A stretch of 64,000 nucleotides of DNA. It comes from RU20A sp042610495 (GTDB lineage: Bacteria; Pseudomonadota; Alphaproteobacteria; Rhizobiales; Rhizobiaceae). The notes beneath the pieces were generated by a model. That model worked only from the letters and a program-made list of their open reading frames with translations, did no database searches and had not been told where the DNA came from. The DNA is taken from positions 992,001 to 1,056,000 of the forward strand of contig NZ_JBHGAP010000001.1 in assembly GCF_042610495.1 (NCBI RefSeq), written 5' to 3'. A program made the translations under genes and the position numbers. Below, piece by piece: positions 17,333-24,520 of the stretch (positions are counted from its first letter, which is position 1; every line of letters starts with the position of its first letter).

Positions 17333-17680
17333 ATGAACAGCGCCGCCATTTCCTTCCCAGACCGGGAAAGCCTTGCCGACAAGCTGCAGGCCTTCGGCGA
17401 AGCCGACCAGTCCTACGTGATGCTGATCATGGAAAACCCGTTGCAGGACGACAACCTGCTCGAAGGCCTGCACCTGCACCTTGACCGTCAGGCGACCGCC
17501 CCCTTCCTGAATTCCATGAAGCTCGACCGGCTCGGCCACTGGTTTGGCGACAAGGCCCCGGCGCGGCTGCAGATTCGCCTGAGCGAAGTCGCCCGCTCCA
17601 GCCAGCACCCCGCCTATCAGGCCTTCAAGGCCGGCCTGACCCGATCCGGCGGGCTGGAGCGCGCCTATCCCAAGGCATGA
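17333..17680 (+). CDS. Conserved-looking hypothetical protein in the C1 cluster
   Basis: Protein of 115 residues, acidic to neutral and soluble, with no signal peptide or membrane segment. It starts MNSAAISFPDRESLADKLQA and contains YVMLIMENPLQDDNLLEG. GC3 is high and GGAG lies 11 bases upstream of the ATG at 17333; an in-frame ATG at 17312 is possible. Its stop is immediately adjacent to that of the convergent iron-sulfur gene. I do not recognise the family. Its place between bmt and the corrinoid genes suggests an accessory role, which is only a guess. Confidence 0.65.
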   Translation: MNSAAISFPDRESLADKLQAFGEADQSYVMLIMENPLQDDNLLEGLHLHLDRQATAPFLNSMKLDRLGHWFGDKAPARLQIRLSEVARSSQHPAYQAFKAGLTRSGGLERAYPKA

Positions 17681-18391
17681 TCACAGCGTCAGCGCCGCCA
17701 TGTGGAAGCGCAGCTGGTCCGGTCCATAACGGTCTGCGACCCCGACCGGACAGGCGTTGCGCGCGATACACCCGTCCAGCATGCAGCCCGCCTGCCCCTC
17801 CGCCAGGCGAAGATGCCGGCGACAGTCCGCCACGGCAAACCCGTCCTCTCTGATCGCACCGACCGGACAGGCGGAAAGGCACGGGCGCGTCCGGCAGGTC
17901 TCGCAAGGGTGAGGACGGGCGGCAACAGCCGGGGCCTCGATGACAACAGGAAAGGCCAGCGCACCGCGATAGCTGTGCCACAGGCCATGGTCGGGGTGGA
18001 TGAGAATGCCGAGCGGCGAGGCTTTCAGCCCTTCCGCCCGCATCGCCCAGCGCTGGAACGGCTGATAGGGCGGATCGGAGGGAAAGAAGGCCGTCGCGCC
18101 ATGCGCCGCTGCCACCGGCGCGATCACGGCCTTCGACCAGGTGTCGAGCGGATCGCTGCCGCCACCCGCCGGATCCCGATGCCGCCAAGCCGTGAACGGT
18201 TCGAATAACGAGCCGCCCACCGCGCCGACCAGCACGACGCTCGCGGCCGGCTCACCGCTCATCAGGGCCGGCCGGTCGTCATCCTCGCCAAAAACGACGA
18301 CGCCGCGGGCAGACAATCCGTGCGGCGCCAGATCCTCGGCAATCCTGTCCAGTCGCGGCCGGGCATCGCCACGATCCATCCCGGCCGTCAT
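17681..18391 (-). CDS. Iron-sulfur protein with a QueG/MMACHC-like N-terminal region (candidate corrinoid reductase)
   Basis: Soluble protein of 236 residues. The C-terminal part has eight cysteines in ferredoxin-like order: C163, C166, C171, C175-P and C190, C203, C208, C214-P, enough for two 4Fe-4S clusters. The block ILIHPDHGLWHSYRGALAF (about 129-147) resembles the HPxFGGWFxxRG motif of MMACHC/CblC, and the overall order (this domain, then ferredoxin) is that of QueG and reductive dehalogenases, which bind a corrinoid. The ATG at 18391 overlaps by ATGA the end of the open extension of the MttB-type gene, implying coupling. I infer a reductase or chaperone for the cluster's corrinoid; the MMACHC match is by eye and needs a profile search. 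Confidence 0.7.
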   Translation of the reverse strand: MTAGMDRGDARPRLDRIAEDLAPHGLSARGVVVFGEDDDRPALMSGEPAASVVLVGAVGGSLFEPFTAWRHRDPAGGGSDPLDTWSKAVIAPVAAAHGATAFFPSDPPYQPFQRWAMRAEGLKASPLGILIHPDHGLWHSYRGALAFPVVIEAPAVAARPHPCETCRTRPCLSACPVGAIREDGFAVADCRRHLRLAEGQAGCMLDGCIARNACPVGVADRYGPDQLRFHMAALTL

Positions 18392-18501
18392 TTCGGCCGC
18401 GGCCCCATCACCTGGTAATGGGGACGCCAGACTTCCTTCTGGATCATGTCGGCGACCTTGGCCGCCCCGCCTTGCTCCCTGGCGTTTTCGGGCTCGCTTC
18501 A
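18388..18501 (-). other. In-frame open extension after the MttB-type stop codon
   Basis: After the TGA at 18501-18499 the same frame stays open for 36 codons (SEPENAREQGGAAKVADM, then IQKEVWRPHYQVMGPRPK) with strongly coding-like base use and ends in an ATGA overlap with the next gene. It could be a readthrough extension, a small separate peptide (ATG at 18438, 19 residues) or a remnant of a longer C-terminus. Confidence 0.5.
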
Positions 18502-20073
18502 GGTAAAGGCGTCGGGCATGGAGTCCTTGCGCGCCTTGATGAAGGCGAGCAGCGCCTCGTCGATCGCCGGATCGAGCGCCGGAGCCTCGTAGCTGTCGAG
18601 CCACGAGCGGCAGAGCGCATTGGCGCGTTCCTCGATGCGCTTCGAACCTTCGATTTCCCACTGCTCGAACGAATTGTTGTCGGCGAGCGGGGAACGGTAG
18701 AAGGCCGTCTGGAAGTTGGCCTGCGTATGGGCGCAGCCGAGATAATGGCTGCCCGGACCCACTTCGCGGATCGCATCCAGCGCCTGCGCTTCGGTCGAAA
18801 GATCCACGCCCTCGGCAAGCTTCTGCATCATGCCGAGCTGGTCCTGGTCGATCATGAACTTCTCGTAGGAGGAGATCAGACCGCCTTCCAGCCAGCCTGC
18901 GGCATGCAGCACGAAGTTCGTGCCGGCGAGCAGCGTCATGTTGAGCGTGTTGGACGACTCATGCGCGGCCTGCGCATCCGGCACCTTCGAGCCGCAGAGC
19001 GAACCGCCCGTACGGAACGGCAGACCGAGACGGCGCGCGAGCTGCGCGGCCCCGTAGGAGACCAGCGACGGCTCCGGCGAACCGAAGGTCGGGGCGCCCG
19101 ACTGCATGGAGATCGAGGCGGCGAAGGTGCCGAACAGCACCGGCGCGCCCTTGCGGATCAGCTGGGTGAAGGAGGCGCCGGCCAGCACTTCGGCCAGGAT
19201 CTGCGTCAGCGTACCCGCCACCGTCACCGGGCTCATGGCGCCGGAAAGAATGAAGGGCGAGACGACGCAGGCCTGGTTGTGGCGCGCATAGACCTTCAGC
19301 GCGCCCACCATAGTCTCGTCGAAGACCATCGGCGAGTTGGCATTGATGAGGTTCAGCGTCACCGTGTTGTTTTCGACGAATTCGTCACCGAAAACGAGCT
19401 TCGCCATGGCGACCGTGTCTTCGGCGCGTTCCGGCGCCGTCACCGAGCCCATGAACGGCTTGTCGGAATATTTGATGTGGCTGTAGACCATGTCGAGGTG
19501 ACGCTTGTTCACCGGAATGTCCACCGGCTCGCAGACCGTGCCGCCGGACGAATGCATGGACGGCGCCATATAGGCGAGCTTCACGAAATTGCGGAAATCC
19601 TCGATCGTCGCATAGCGGCGCACACCTTCGAGGTCGCGCACGAAGGGCGGGCCGTAGACCGGCGCGAAAACGGTCGCCTTGCCGCCGATGTGAACGCTGC
19701 GCTCGGGGTTGCGCGCATGCCAGGTGAATTCCTTCGGCGCGGTCTTCAGAAGCGCGCGACACAGGCCGCGCGGAAAATGCACGCGCTCGCCGCGCACGTC
19801 CGCACCCGCCTCACGCCACAGCGCCAGCGCCTCCGGATCCTCGCGGAACTCGATGCCGATCTCTTCCAGCACCGTCTCGGCATTATACTCGATCAGCGCC
19901 AGGCCTTCCTCGTCCAGCACCTCGTATTCGCGAATCTTGCGCGTGATGTAGGGCAAGGAGGGGCCCGCGCCGCCGCCGGTCCGCGAGGCGCGCCGGGCCG
20001 CGGCACCGCGACCTTCCGAGCGCGACCGGCGCGCGGGAGCCTCGGGCGGGGTCTGTTCGGTGATGTCAGTCAT
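18499..20073 (-). CDS. Pyrrolysine-free MttB-family methyltransferase (glycine betaine/quaternary amine type)
   Basis: Protein of 524 residues of the trimethylamine methyltransferase MttB superfamily. Recognisable blocks are VHIGGKATVFAPVYGPPFV, MHSSGGTVCEPVDIP, NSPMVFDETMVGALK, SGAMSPVTVAGTLTQILAEV and the C-terminal YEAPALDPAIDEALLAFI. The whole length is read without any in-frame TAG, so it belongs to the non-pyrrolysine group, whose characterised members (MtgB and relatives) demethylate glycine betaine, proline betaine, carnitine or butyrobetaine and pass the methyl to a corrinoid protein. The N-terminal 40 residues are Arg/Ala-rich and non-conserved. It is divergent from the corrinoid-protein gene and probably co-transcribed with the iron-sulfur protein downstream. 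The native substrate is unknown. Confidence 0.92.
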   Translation of the reverse strand: MTDITEQTPPEAPARRSRSEGRGAAARRASRTGGGAGPSLPYITRKIREYEVLDEEGLALIEYNAETVLEEIGIEFREDPEALALWREAGADVRGERVHFPRGLCRALLKTAPKEFTWHARNPERSVHIGGKATVFAPVYGPPFVRDLEGVRRYATIEDFRNFVKLAYMAPSMHSSGGTVCEPVDIPVNKRHLDMVYSHIKYSDKPFMGSVTAPERAEDTVAMAKLVFGDEFVENNTVTLNLINANSPMVFDETMVGALKVYARHNQACVVSPFILSGAMSPVTVAGTLTQILAEVLAGASFTQLIRKGAPVLFGTFAASISMQSGAPTFGSPEPSLVSYGAAQLARRLGLPFRTGGSLCGSKVPDAQAAHESSNTLNMTLLAGTNFVLHAAGWLEGGLISSYEKFMIDQDQLGMMQKLAEGVDLSTEAQALDAIREVGPGSHYLGCAHTQANFQTAFYRSPLADNNSFEQWEIEGSKRIEERANALCRSWLDSYEAPALDPAIDEALLAFIKARKDSMPDAFT

Positions 20074-20374
20074 GTCTCGTTTCCTCTCCCAGAACGCGCC
20101 GTCAGGCCCGTGTCGCCCAATATGCTATCGAGCCGCCAGAGCGGGGCCGGTCTCAATGCGCCACCAAGTGCCGCAACTCGAACACATCATCGGCAAACAT
20201 TTCCAGATGGCAAGAATGCATTGATTTTGCTAAGCCTATCGCGCCGGCCGGCACCGTCGCTTTTCATCGCACGCCACGTCGCATTCGAAAAGGGATTTTG
20301 CCGTATGCATGGCTAGCATGGGATCGACGCGTCCGGATTTTCGCCTGACCGCGCTGGGAACGAGGAACCACACA
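20074..20374. promoter_or_regulatory. Divergent promoter region between the MttB-type and corrinoid-protein genes
   Basis: 300 bases with no gene. AT-rich stretches around 20195-20240 are the likely promoter area. I see no SahR-type site here, in contrast to bmt and the gene at 25698, so these two genes may be controlled differently. Confidence 0.5.
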
Positions 20375-21064
20375 ATGGCAGACGATGACATCATTCTCTC
20401 GGAGCTTTCCGACGAGGAACTCGTGCAGCAGATGCACGACGACCTCTACGATGGCCTGAAGGAGGAGATCGAGGAAGCGACCAACATCCTGCTCGAACGC
20501 GGCTGGACGCCCTACGACATTCTGACCGAAGCGCTGGTCGAGGGCATGCGCATCGTCGGCGTCGATTTCCGCGACGGCATTCTCTTCGTTCCCGAAGTGC
20601 TTCTCTCGGCCAACGCGATGAAGGCCGGCATGACGATCCTGCGTCCGCTTCTGGCCGAAACCGGCGCGCCGAAGCTCGGCAAGATGGTCATTGGCACCGT
20701 CAAGGGCGACATCCACGACATCGGCAAGAACCTTGTCGGCATGATGATGGAAGGTGCAGGCTTCGACGTGGTCGATCTCGGCATCAACAATCCCGTCGAG
20801 AACTATCTCGAAGCCCTCGAGCGCGAGAAGCCCGATATCCTCGGCATGTCGGCGCTGCTCACCACCACCATGCCCTACATGAAGGTCGTCATCGACACCA
20901 TGAAGGAAAAGGGCATCCGTGACGACTACGTCGTTCTCGTCGGCGGCGCGCCGCTCAACGAGGAATTCGGCAAGGCCGTCGGCGCCGACGCCTATTGCCG
21001 TGATGCGGCCATCGCCGTCGAAACCGCCAAGGACTTCCTCAAGCGCCGCCACAACCAGCTCTGA
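20375..21064 (+). CDS. Corrinoid (methylcobalamin-binding) protein, MtaC/MtgC/MetH-cap type
   Basis: Protein of 229 residues with a helical B12-cap domain (about 10-95) and a Rossmann B12-binding domain. The signature GDIHDIGKN places the lower-axial histidine at H114, followed by GMSALLTTTM and VVLVGGAPL. Such proteins shuttle a methyl group on Co(I)/methyl-Co(III) between a donor methyltransferase and an acceptor. GAGGAA lies upstream of the ATG at 20375; longer in-frame starts give non-family sequence. It is the only corrinoid protein in the window, so it must serve the MttB-type enzyme, the pterin enzyme and possibly the homocysteine methyltransferase. Confidence 0.94.
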   Translation: MADDDIILSELSDEELVQQMHDDLYDGLKEEIEEATNILLERGWTPYDILTEALVEGMRIVGVDFRDGILFVPEVLLSANAMKAGMTILRPLLAETGAPKLGKMVIGTVKGDIHDIGKNLVGMMMEGAGFDVVDLGINNPVENYLEALEREKPDILGMSALLTTTMPYMKVVIDTMKEKGIRDDYVVLVGGAPLNEEFGKAVGADAYCRDAAIAVETAKDFLKRRHNQL

Positions 21065-21091
21065 TCTGGCCGGCGAGACCGCGTAAAACAG

Positions 21092-21121
21092 GAAAGCCGG
21101 CCGCACCCGCAGCCGGCTTTC
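21092..21121. terminator. Bidirectional hairpin between corrinoid protein and lipoprotein genes
   Basis: GAAAGCCGGC (21092-21101) pairs perfectly with 21112-21121; loop of 10. No long T run, but the position between convergent gene ends fits a shared terminator. Confidence 0.6.
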
Positions 21122-21143
21122 GTCATTTCAGGCCAGTTCGGCC

Positions 21144-21302
21144 TTACTTGGCGGCACGCTCGACGCTGCGGCCGGCATCCTGTGTCGCATCCACCGCGTT
21201 TGCGGTATCCTTGCCGAGACCACGGATCGTATTGCCGCAACCGGACAGGGTCAGGACGGCAATGGCGGCAGCACCGAGAAGAGCGATGGAAGATTTGGTC
21301 AT
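21144..21302 (-). CDS. Entericidin A/B family small lipoprotein
   Basis: Protein of 52 residues, MTKSSIALLGAAAIAVLTLS followed by the lipobox cysteine in LSGCGNT and the family's short tail IRGLGKDTANAVDATQDAG. Entericidins are small envelope lipoproteins, in some bacteria forming antidote/toxin pairs in stationary phase. The ATG at 21302 has AAAGGA upstream. Only 16 bases separate its start from that of the divergent DUF1638 gene, so its promoter must lie inside that gene. It is antisense within the corrinoid cluster and may have no functional tie to it. Confidence 0.85.
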   Translation of the reverse strand: MTKSSIALLGAAAIAVLTLSGCGNTIRGLGKDTANAVDATQDAGRSVERAAK

Positions 21303-21318
21303 GGAAGGGTTCCTTTCG

Positions 21319-21966
21319 ATGGACGTTTCGAGCGAGAGCGACACAGCGCAGGCCTCTCGGGACCCAGAACGCATCACGGCCAAAAAAGTTCACGTGATCG
21401 CCTGCGGCGCGCTCGCCCGCGAAATCCTCGCCGTCTGCGAGGCAAGCGGCCTCGCCCACATCGATCTCCACTGTCTGCCCGCCATCTGGCACAACCACCC
21501 CGAACGCATCGTGCCCGGCCTTGCAAAGGCGATTGCCGAAAAGCGCGCCGAAGACCCCGACACCCGCATCTTCGTCGCCTATGCCGATTGCGGCACCGGC
21601 GGAGCACTGGATGTCTTTTGCGAGAAGGCCGGCGTCGAGCGCATCGCCGGTCCGCACTGCTATTCCTTCTTCGCCGGCAACGAGGCCTTCGCGGCGCGCT
21701 GGGACGACGATCTCACAGCCTTTTTCCTAACGGATTTCCTCGCCCGCCAGTTCGAGGCCTTCGTCGTCGAGCCGCTCGGCCTCGACCGGCATCCCGAGCT
21801 GCGCGACATGTATTTCGGCCATTACCGCAAGCTGATCTACCTCGCCCAGACGCAGGACGAGGATTTGCAGCGCAAGGCCGAGGACGCCGCCCTGAAGCTC
21901 GGCCTCGACTACGAATACCGTTTCACCGGCTACGGCGATCTCGCCGCCGACCTGAAACGGCTCTGA
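21319..21966 (+). CDS. DUF1638 family protein
   Basis: Protein of 215 residues. The characteristic DUF1638 blocks are VHVIACGALAREILAV, LHCLPAIWHNHPERIVPGL, FVAYADCGTGGALDVFCEK and GPHCYSFFAGNEAF. Members have conserved Cys/His residues and occur in methanogens and alphaproteobacteria next to corrinoid methyltransferases, but no reaction is established to my knowledge. GGAAGGG lies upstream of the ATG at 21319; an in-frame ATG at 21301 overlaps the lipoprotein start. It is co-directional with the corrinoid protein and is a good candidate for a corrinoid-handling or reactivation helper. Confidence 0.85.
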   Translation: MDVSSESDTAQASRDPERITAKKVHVIACGALAREILAVCEASGLAHIDLHCLPAIWHNHPERIVPGLAKAIAEKRAEDPDTRIFVAYADCGTGGALDVFCEKAGVERIAGPHCYSFFAGNEAFAARWDDDLTAFFLTDFLARQFEAFVVEPLGLDRHPELRDMYFGHYRKLIYLAQTQDEDLQRKAEDAALKLGLDYEYRFTGYGDLAADLKRL

Positions 21967-22103
21967 CCCACCCCCGGTGCCGTATCGGGCGATAACGCTC
22001 TGTTAGGCCTGATCTTCGTCAGTTTTCTGCCACGGCCCCGCCTTAAGCGGTTGCTAAGCGCCCCCGCGCATCCTGTCTGCAAAACGAGAAAAGGACAACG
22101 GGG

Positions 22104-22742
22104 ATGACGGACACCACATTCGAGGCAAGGGACTACGCATCACCGCCACCGGTCTCGGAAAAACTCTCCGAGCTGCTGACCGAGCTTTCCCGGCAGGACA
22201 GGCCGAAAATGTCGCTTCGCGATATCGCCATCGCGATGGAGGACCGCTCCTTCGGCGCCTTCCTCGTCGTCTTTTCCCTGCCGAACCTCATCCCGCTGCC
22301 GCCGGGTGCCACCTTCCTCCTTGGCCTGCCGCTCGTCTACCTCGCCTTCCAGATGACATTCTCGCGCCTGCCGCGCGTCAGCCTGCCGCCGAAGCTTGCT
22401 AACTATGCCATGGAGACGGCGACCTTCGCACTTGTCGTCGCCCGCATCACGCCCTGGCTGGAGCGCGTCGAACGGCTCGTCAGGCCCCGCTTCTGGATCA
22501 TCGAATCGCGCCTTGCCGAGCGCGCCGTGGGCGCCCTCTGCCTCGTCCTGGCCACCGTCGTCTTCCTGCCCATTCCGCTCGGCAACTGGGCGCCCGCCTT
22601 TGCCATCGCCGTCATCGGCCTGGCCCACAGCCAGCGCGATGGTATCGTGCTCGCCATCGGCTGCGTGCTCGGCCTTCTGTCCCTCGTCGTCGTCGCCGGC
22701 GTCATCGCCGCGGCCGGCGCCCTCGTCACGGCCTTCCTGTGA
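22104..22742 (+). CDS. exoD: ExoD-family exopolysaccharide synthesis protein
   Basis: Membrane protein of 212 residues of the ExoD family, with the motif MEDRSFGAFLVVFSLPNLIPLPPG and four or five hydrophobic segments. ExoD affects exopolysaccharide and alkali tolerance in Sinorhizobium; the molecular function is unknown. Its TGA overlaps the ATG of the following formyltransferase-like gene (TGATG), so the two are coupled. Why it sits in the corrinoid cluster is unclear. Confidence 0.88.
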   Translation: MTDTTFEARDYASPPPVSEKLSELLTELSRQDRPKMSLRDIAIAMEDRSFGAFLVVFSLPNLIPLPPGATFLLGLPLVYLAFQMTFSRLPRVSLPPKLANYAMETATFALVVARITPWLERVERLVRPRFWIIESRLAERAVGALCLVLATVVFLPIPLGNWAPAFAIAVIGLAHSQRDGIVLAIGCVLGLLSLVVVAGVIAAAGALVTAFL

Positions 22743-23515
22743 TGGACCGGCTTCCCGGACGCATCGTCATCGTCACCGCCGGCGGCGAAAACCCGTCGGT
22801 GATGATCGATGCCTTGGCACGTCGCTTTTCCGACATCGTCGTTCTTCAGGAGCCACCGGAATCGAAGGCGCTGTTCCTGCGCCGCCGCGCCCGCAAGCTC
22901 GGGTGGATCAGCGCGCTCGGCCAGCTTGCAACGATGGTCGTCTCCCGCTTCGGCAAACGCTTCACCCGCGCCCGCGCCGCTGAAATCCTGTCAAGCTACG
23001 ACGCATCGACCGAACGGGCGGCCGGCGTGCGGACCATTCCCATCGGCTCGATCAACACGCCCGAGGCGCTGGCCGTACTCCAGGCCGAGAAGCCGGCCGT
23101 CGTCTTCCTCATCTCCTGCCGCATGCTGCAGGCAACCACACTCGCCGCCATTGCCTGCCCCGTCCTCAATTTCCACGCCGGCATCAATCCGCAATATCGC
23201 GGCCTGATGGGCGGTTACTGGGCCCGCGTCATGCGCGACGAAGACAATTTCGGCGCCACCGTGCATCTTGTCGATGCCGGTGTCGATACCGGTGCAATCC
23301 TCTACACCAAGCGCCTGACGCCGTCGAAACGCGACACGATCCACACCTACCCGCTGCTCCAGACGGCCGGCGCCACCGACATTGCCGTCCGCGCCATCGA
23401 CGACGCCCTGGCCGGCCGCCTCGCGCCCGTGGCGGCAGAGGGGGCATCGCGGCAATGGTACCACCCGCCCCTGTGGACCTGGCTGTGGCACGGCATTTCC
23501 CGTGGGATATGGTAG
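22742..23515 (+). CDS. Formyl transferase domain protein
   Basis: Protein of 257 residues with a Formyl_trans_N-type fold. The catalytic block NFHAGINPQYRG corresponds to the Asn-x-His motif of methionyl-tRNA and sugar formyltransferases, and the later VHLVDAGVDTGAILY supplies the conserved aspartate. These enzymes use 10-formyl-tetrahydrofolate. The length fits the stand-alone WbcV/FMT-like group rather than methionyl-tRNA formyltransferase, which has an extra C-terminal domain. The acceptor is unknown; the neighbourhood of folate enzymes is suggestive. It starts at the TGATG overlap with exoD. Confidence 0.82.
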   Translation: MDRLPGRIVIVTAGGENPSVMIDALARRFSDIVVLQEPPESKALFLRRRARKLGWISALGQLATMVVSRFGKRFTRARAAEILSSYDASTERAAGVRTIPIGSINTPEALAVLQAEKPAVVFLISCRMLQATTLAAIACPVLNFHAGINPQYRGLMGGYWARVMRDEDNFGATVHLVDAGVDTGAILYTKRLTPSKRDTIHTYPLLQTAGATDIAVRAIDDALAGRLAPVAAEGASRQWYHPPLWTWLWHGISRGIW

Positions 23516-23641
23516 CGGCCGGATCGCATTCTCCGATCAACCGTGCGAGCGTCGTATTTGAGCCGGTCCGGCGTCGTGGCGAGGTGAGCCATGCGCGGGC
23601 CGGTTCATCATTCTCGCAGACCAAGAGGAGAATTTGAGGAC

Positions 23642-23944
23642 ATGGCAGACCGCATCGTCGTCTACTGGCGCGACATCCCCGCCCAGGTCATCATCAAGCA
23701 GGGCCGCAAGACCGCCAAGCGCGAGCTTTCGCTGCGCTTCACCGAGGCGATCGACATGTGCGCCATGCGCACCGGCGCGGCCGAGACCGACGACTATCTC
23801 GCCGAATGGCGCAAGGCCGATCCCGTGCCCGTCTCCGACGATCTAGAAGCAGAAGCAGACCGCGCCGCCGCCGAGCTCGAAGCGGCCTACGACAAGGAAC
23901 GGCTGGTCGCGCTCGTCAAGGCAGGAGGACGAAACGATGGCTGA
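23642..23944 (+). CDS. Virulence-factor domain protein (PF13769 type)
   Basis: Protein of 100 residues beginning MADRIVVYWRDIPAQVIIKQ, a pattern recognisable as the small Virulence_fact family (named from older annotation; no function established). GAGGA lies close to the ATG. It overlaps the following MTHFR C-terminal-domain gene by 8 bases, implying a functional link with folate/corrinoid metabolism rather than virulence. Confidence 0.78.
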   Translation: MADRIVVYWRDIPAQVIIKQGRKTAKRELSLRFTEAIDMCAMRTGAAETDDYLAEWRKADPVPVSDDLEAEADRAAAELEAAYDKERLVALVKAGGRNDG

Positions 23945-24515
23945 CACGAAGGAGCGCTCGGGCAATGTCGCGCCGGGCGCCAAGGCAGCGTCGGGGGCTT
24001 TCACGCCCTCCGGCGTATCGCCCAACCGCCGCGCCCGCCATAAATATACGGTGCGCCTGTGGGCGGTGCGCAACGCGCGCTTCCTCGAATGGTTCTACCA
24101 TCGCTTCGCCAGCCTCTTCCTGATGCTCCACCCCGTGTGGAAGGCGCTCGGCTACAACAGGGTCGAGCGTCCCGTCACCTTCGTCGAGAAGCACGTGAAG
24201 GGCTTCCTCTTCGACTGTCGCATGTGCGGCCAGTGCGCCCTGTCGTCCACGGGCATGTCCTGCCCGATGAACTGTCCGAAACAACTGCGCAACGGCCCCT
24301 GCGGCGGCGTGCGCGCCAACGGCAATTGCGAGGTCGAGCCCGACATGCCCTGTGTGTGGGTGCAGGCCTGGAACGGCTCGCGCAAGATGGAAAAGGGTGA
24401 CGCGATCCTCAATGTGCAGAAGCCGGTAAACCAGTCGCTGCGCGAAACCTCTTCCTGGCTGCGCGTGACCGCAGAAGCCGCCGCCGCCCGCGAAAACGCC
24501 GCCAAGGACGCCTGA
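23937..24515 (+). CDS. Stand-alone methylenetetrahydrofolate reductase C-terminal (MTHFR_C, Cys-rich) protein
   Basis: Protein of 192 residues whose core, about residues 90-140, carries cysteines at 94, 97, 100, 109, 113, 122, 131 and 139 (FDCRMCGQC, SCPMNCPKQLRNGPCGG). This is the MTHFR_C (PF12225) pattern, expected to bind iron-sulfur or zinc. In acetogens the equivalent protein partners MTHFR and feeds it electrons. Here it sits 5 bases before metF and overlaps the preceding gene, so all three are one translational unit. I infer a MetF partner that replaces or supplements NADH as electron donor or acceptor. Confidence 0.85.
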   Translation: MADTKERSGNVAPGAKAASGAFTPSGVSPNRRARHKYTVRLWAVRNARFLEWFYHRFASLFLMLHPVWKALGYNRVERPVTFVEKHVKGFLFDCRMCGQCALSSTGMSCPMNCPKQLRNGPCGGVRANGNCEVEPDMPCVWVQAWNGSRKMEKGDAILNVQKPVNQSLRETSSWLRVTAEAAAARENAAKDA

Positions 24516-24520
24516 CAGAG

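Noticed and set aside
18388..18501. Selenocysteine insertion at the MttB TGA as the leading explanation
   Set aside because: The stop lies at the normal C-terminal end of the family, and no selenocysteine machinery or obvious SECIS element is visible; kept only as one option.
18499..20073. Pyrrolysine-containing MttB
   Set aside because: The full-length frame contains no in-frame TAG and no pyl genes are in the window.
18418..20316. 632-codon open frame on the plus strand, antisense to the MttB-type gene
   Set aside because: Its translation is Arg/His/Asp-rich with no family, and it mirrors the codon bias of the clear methyltransferase on the other strand.
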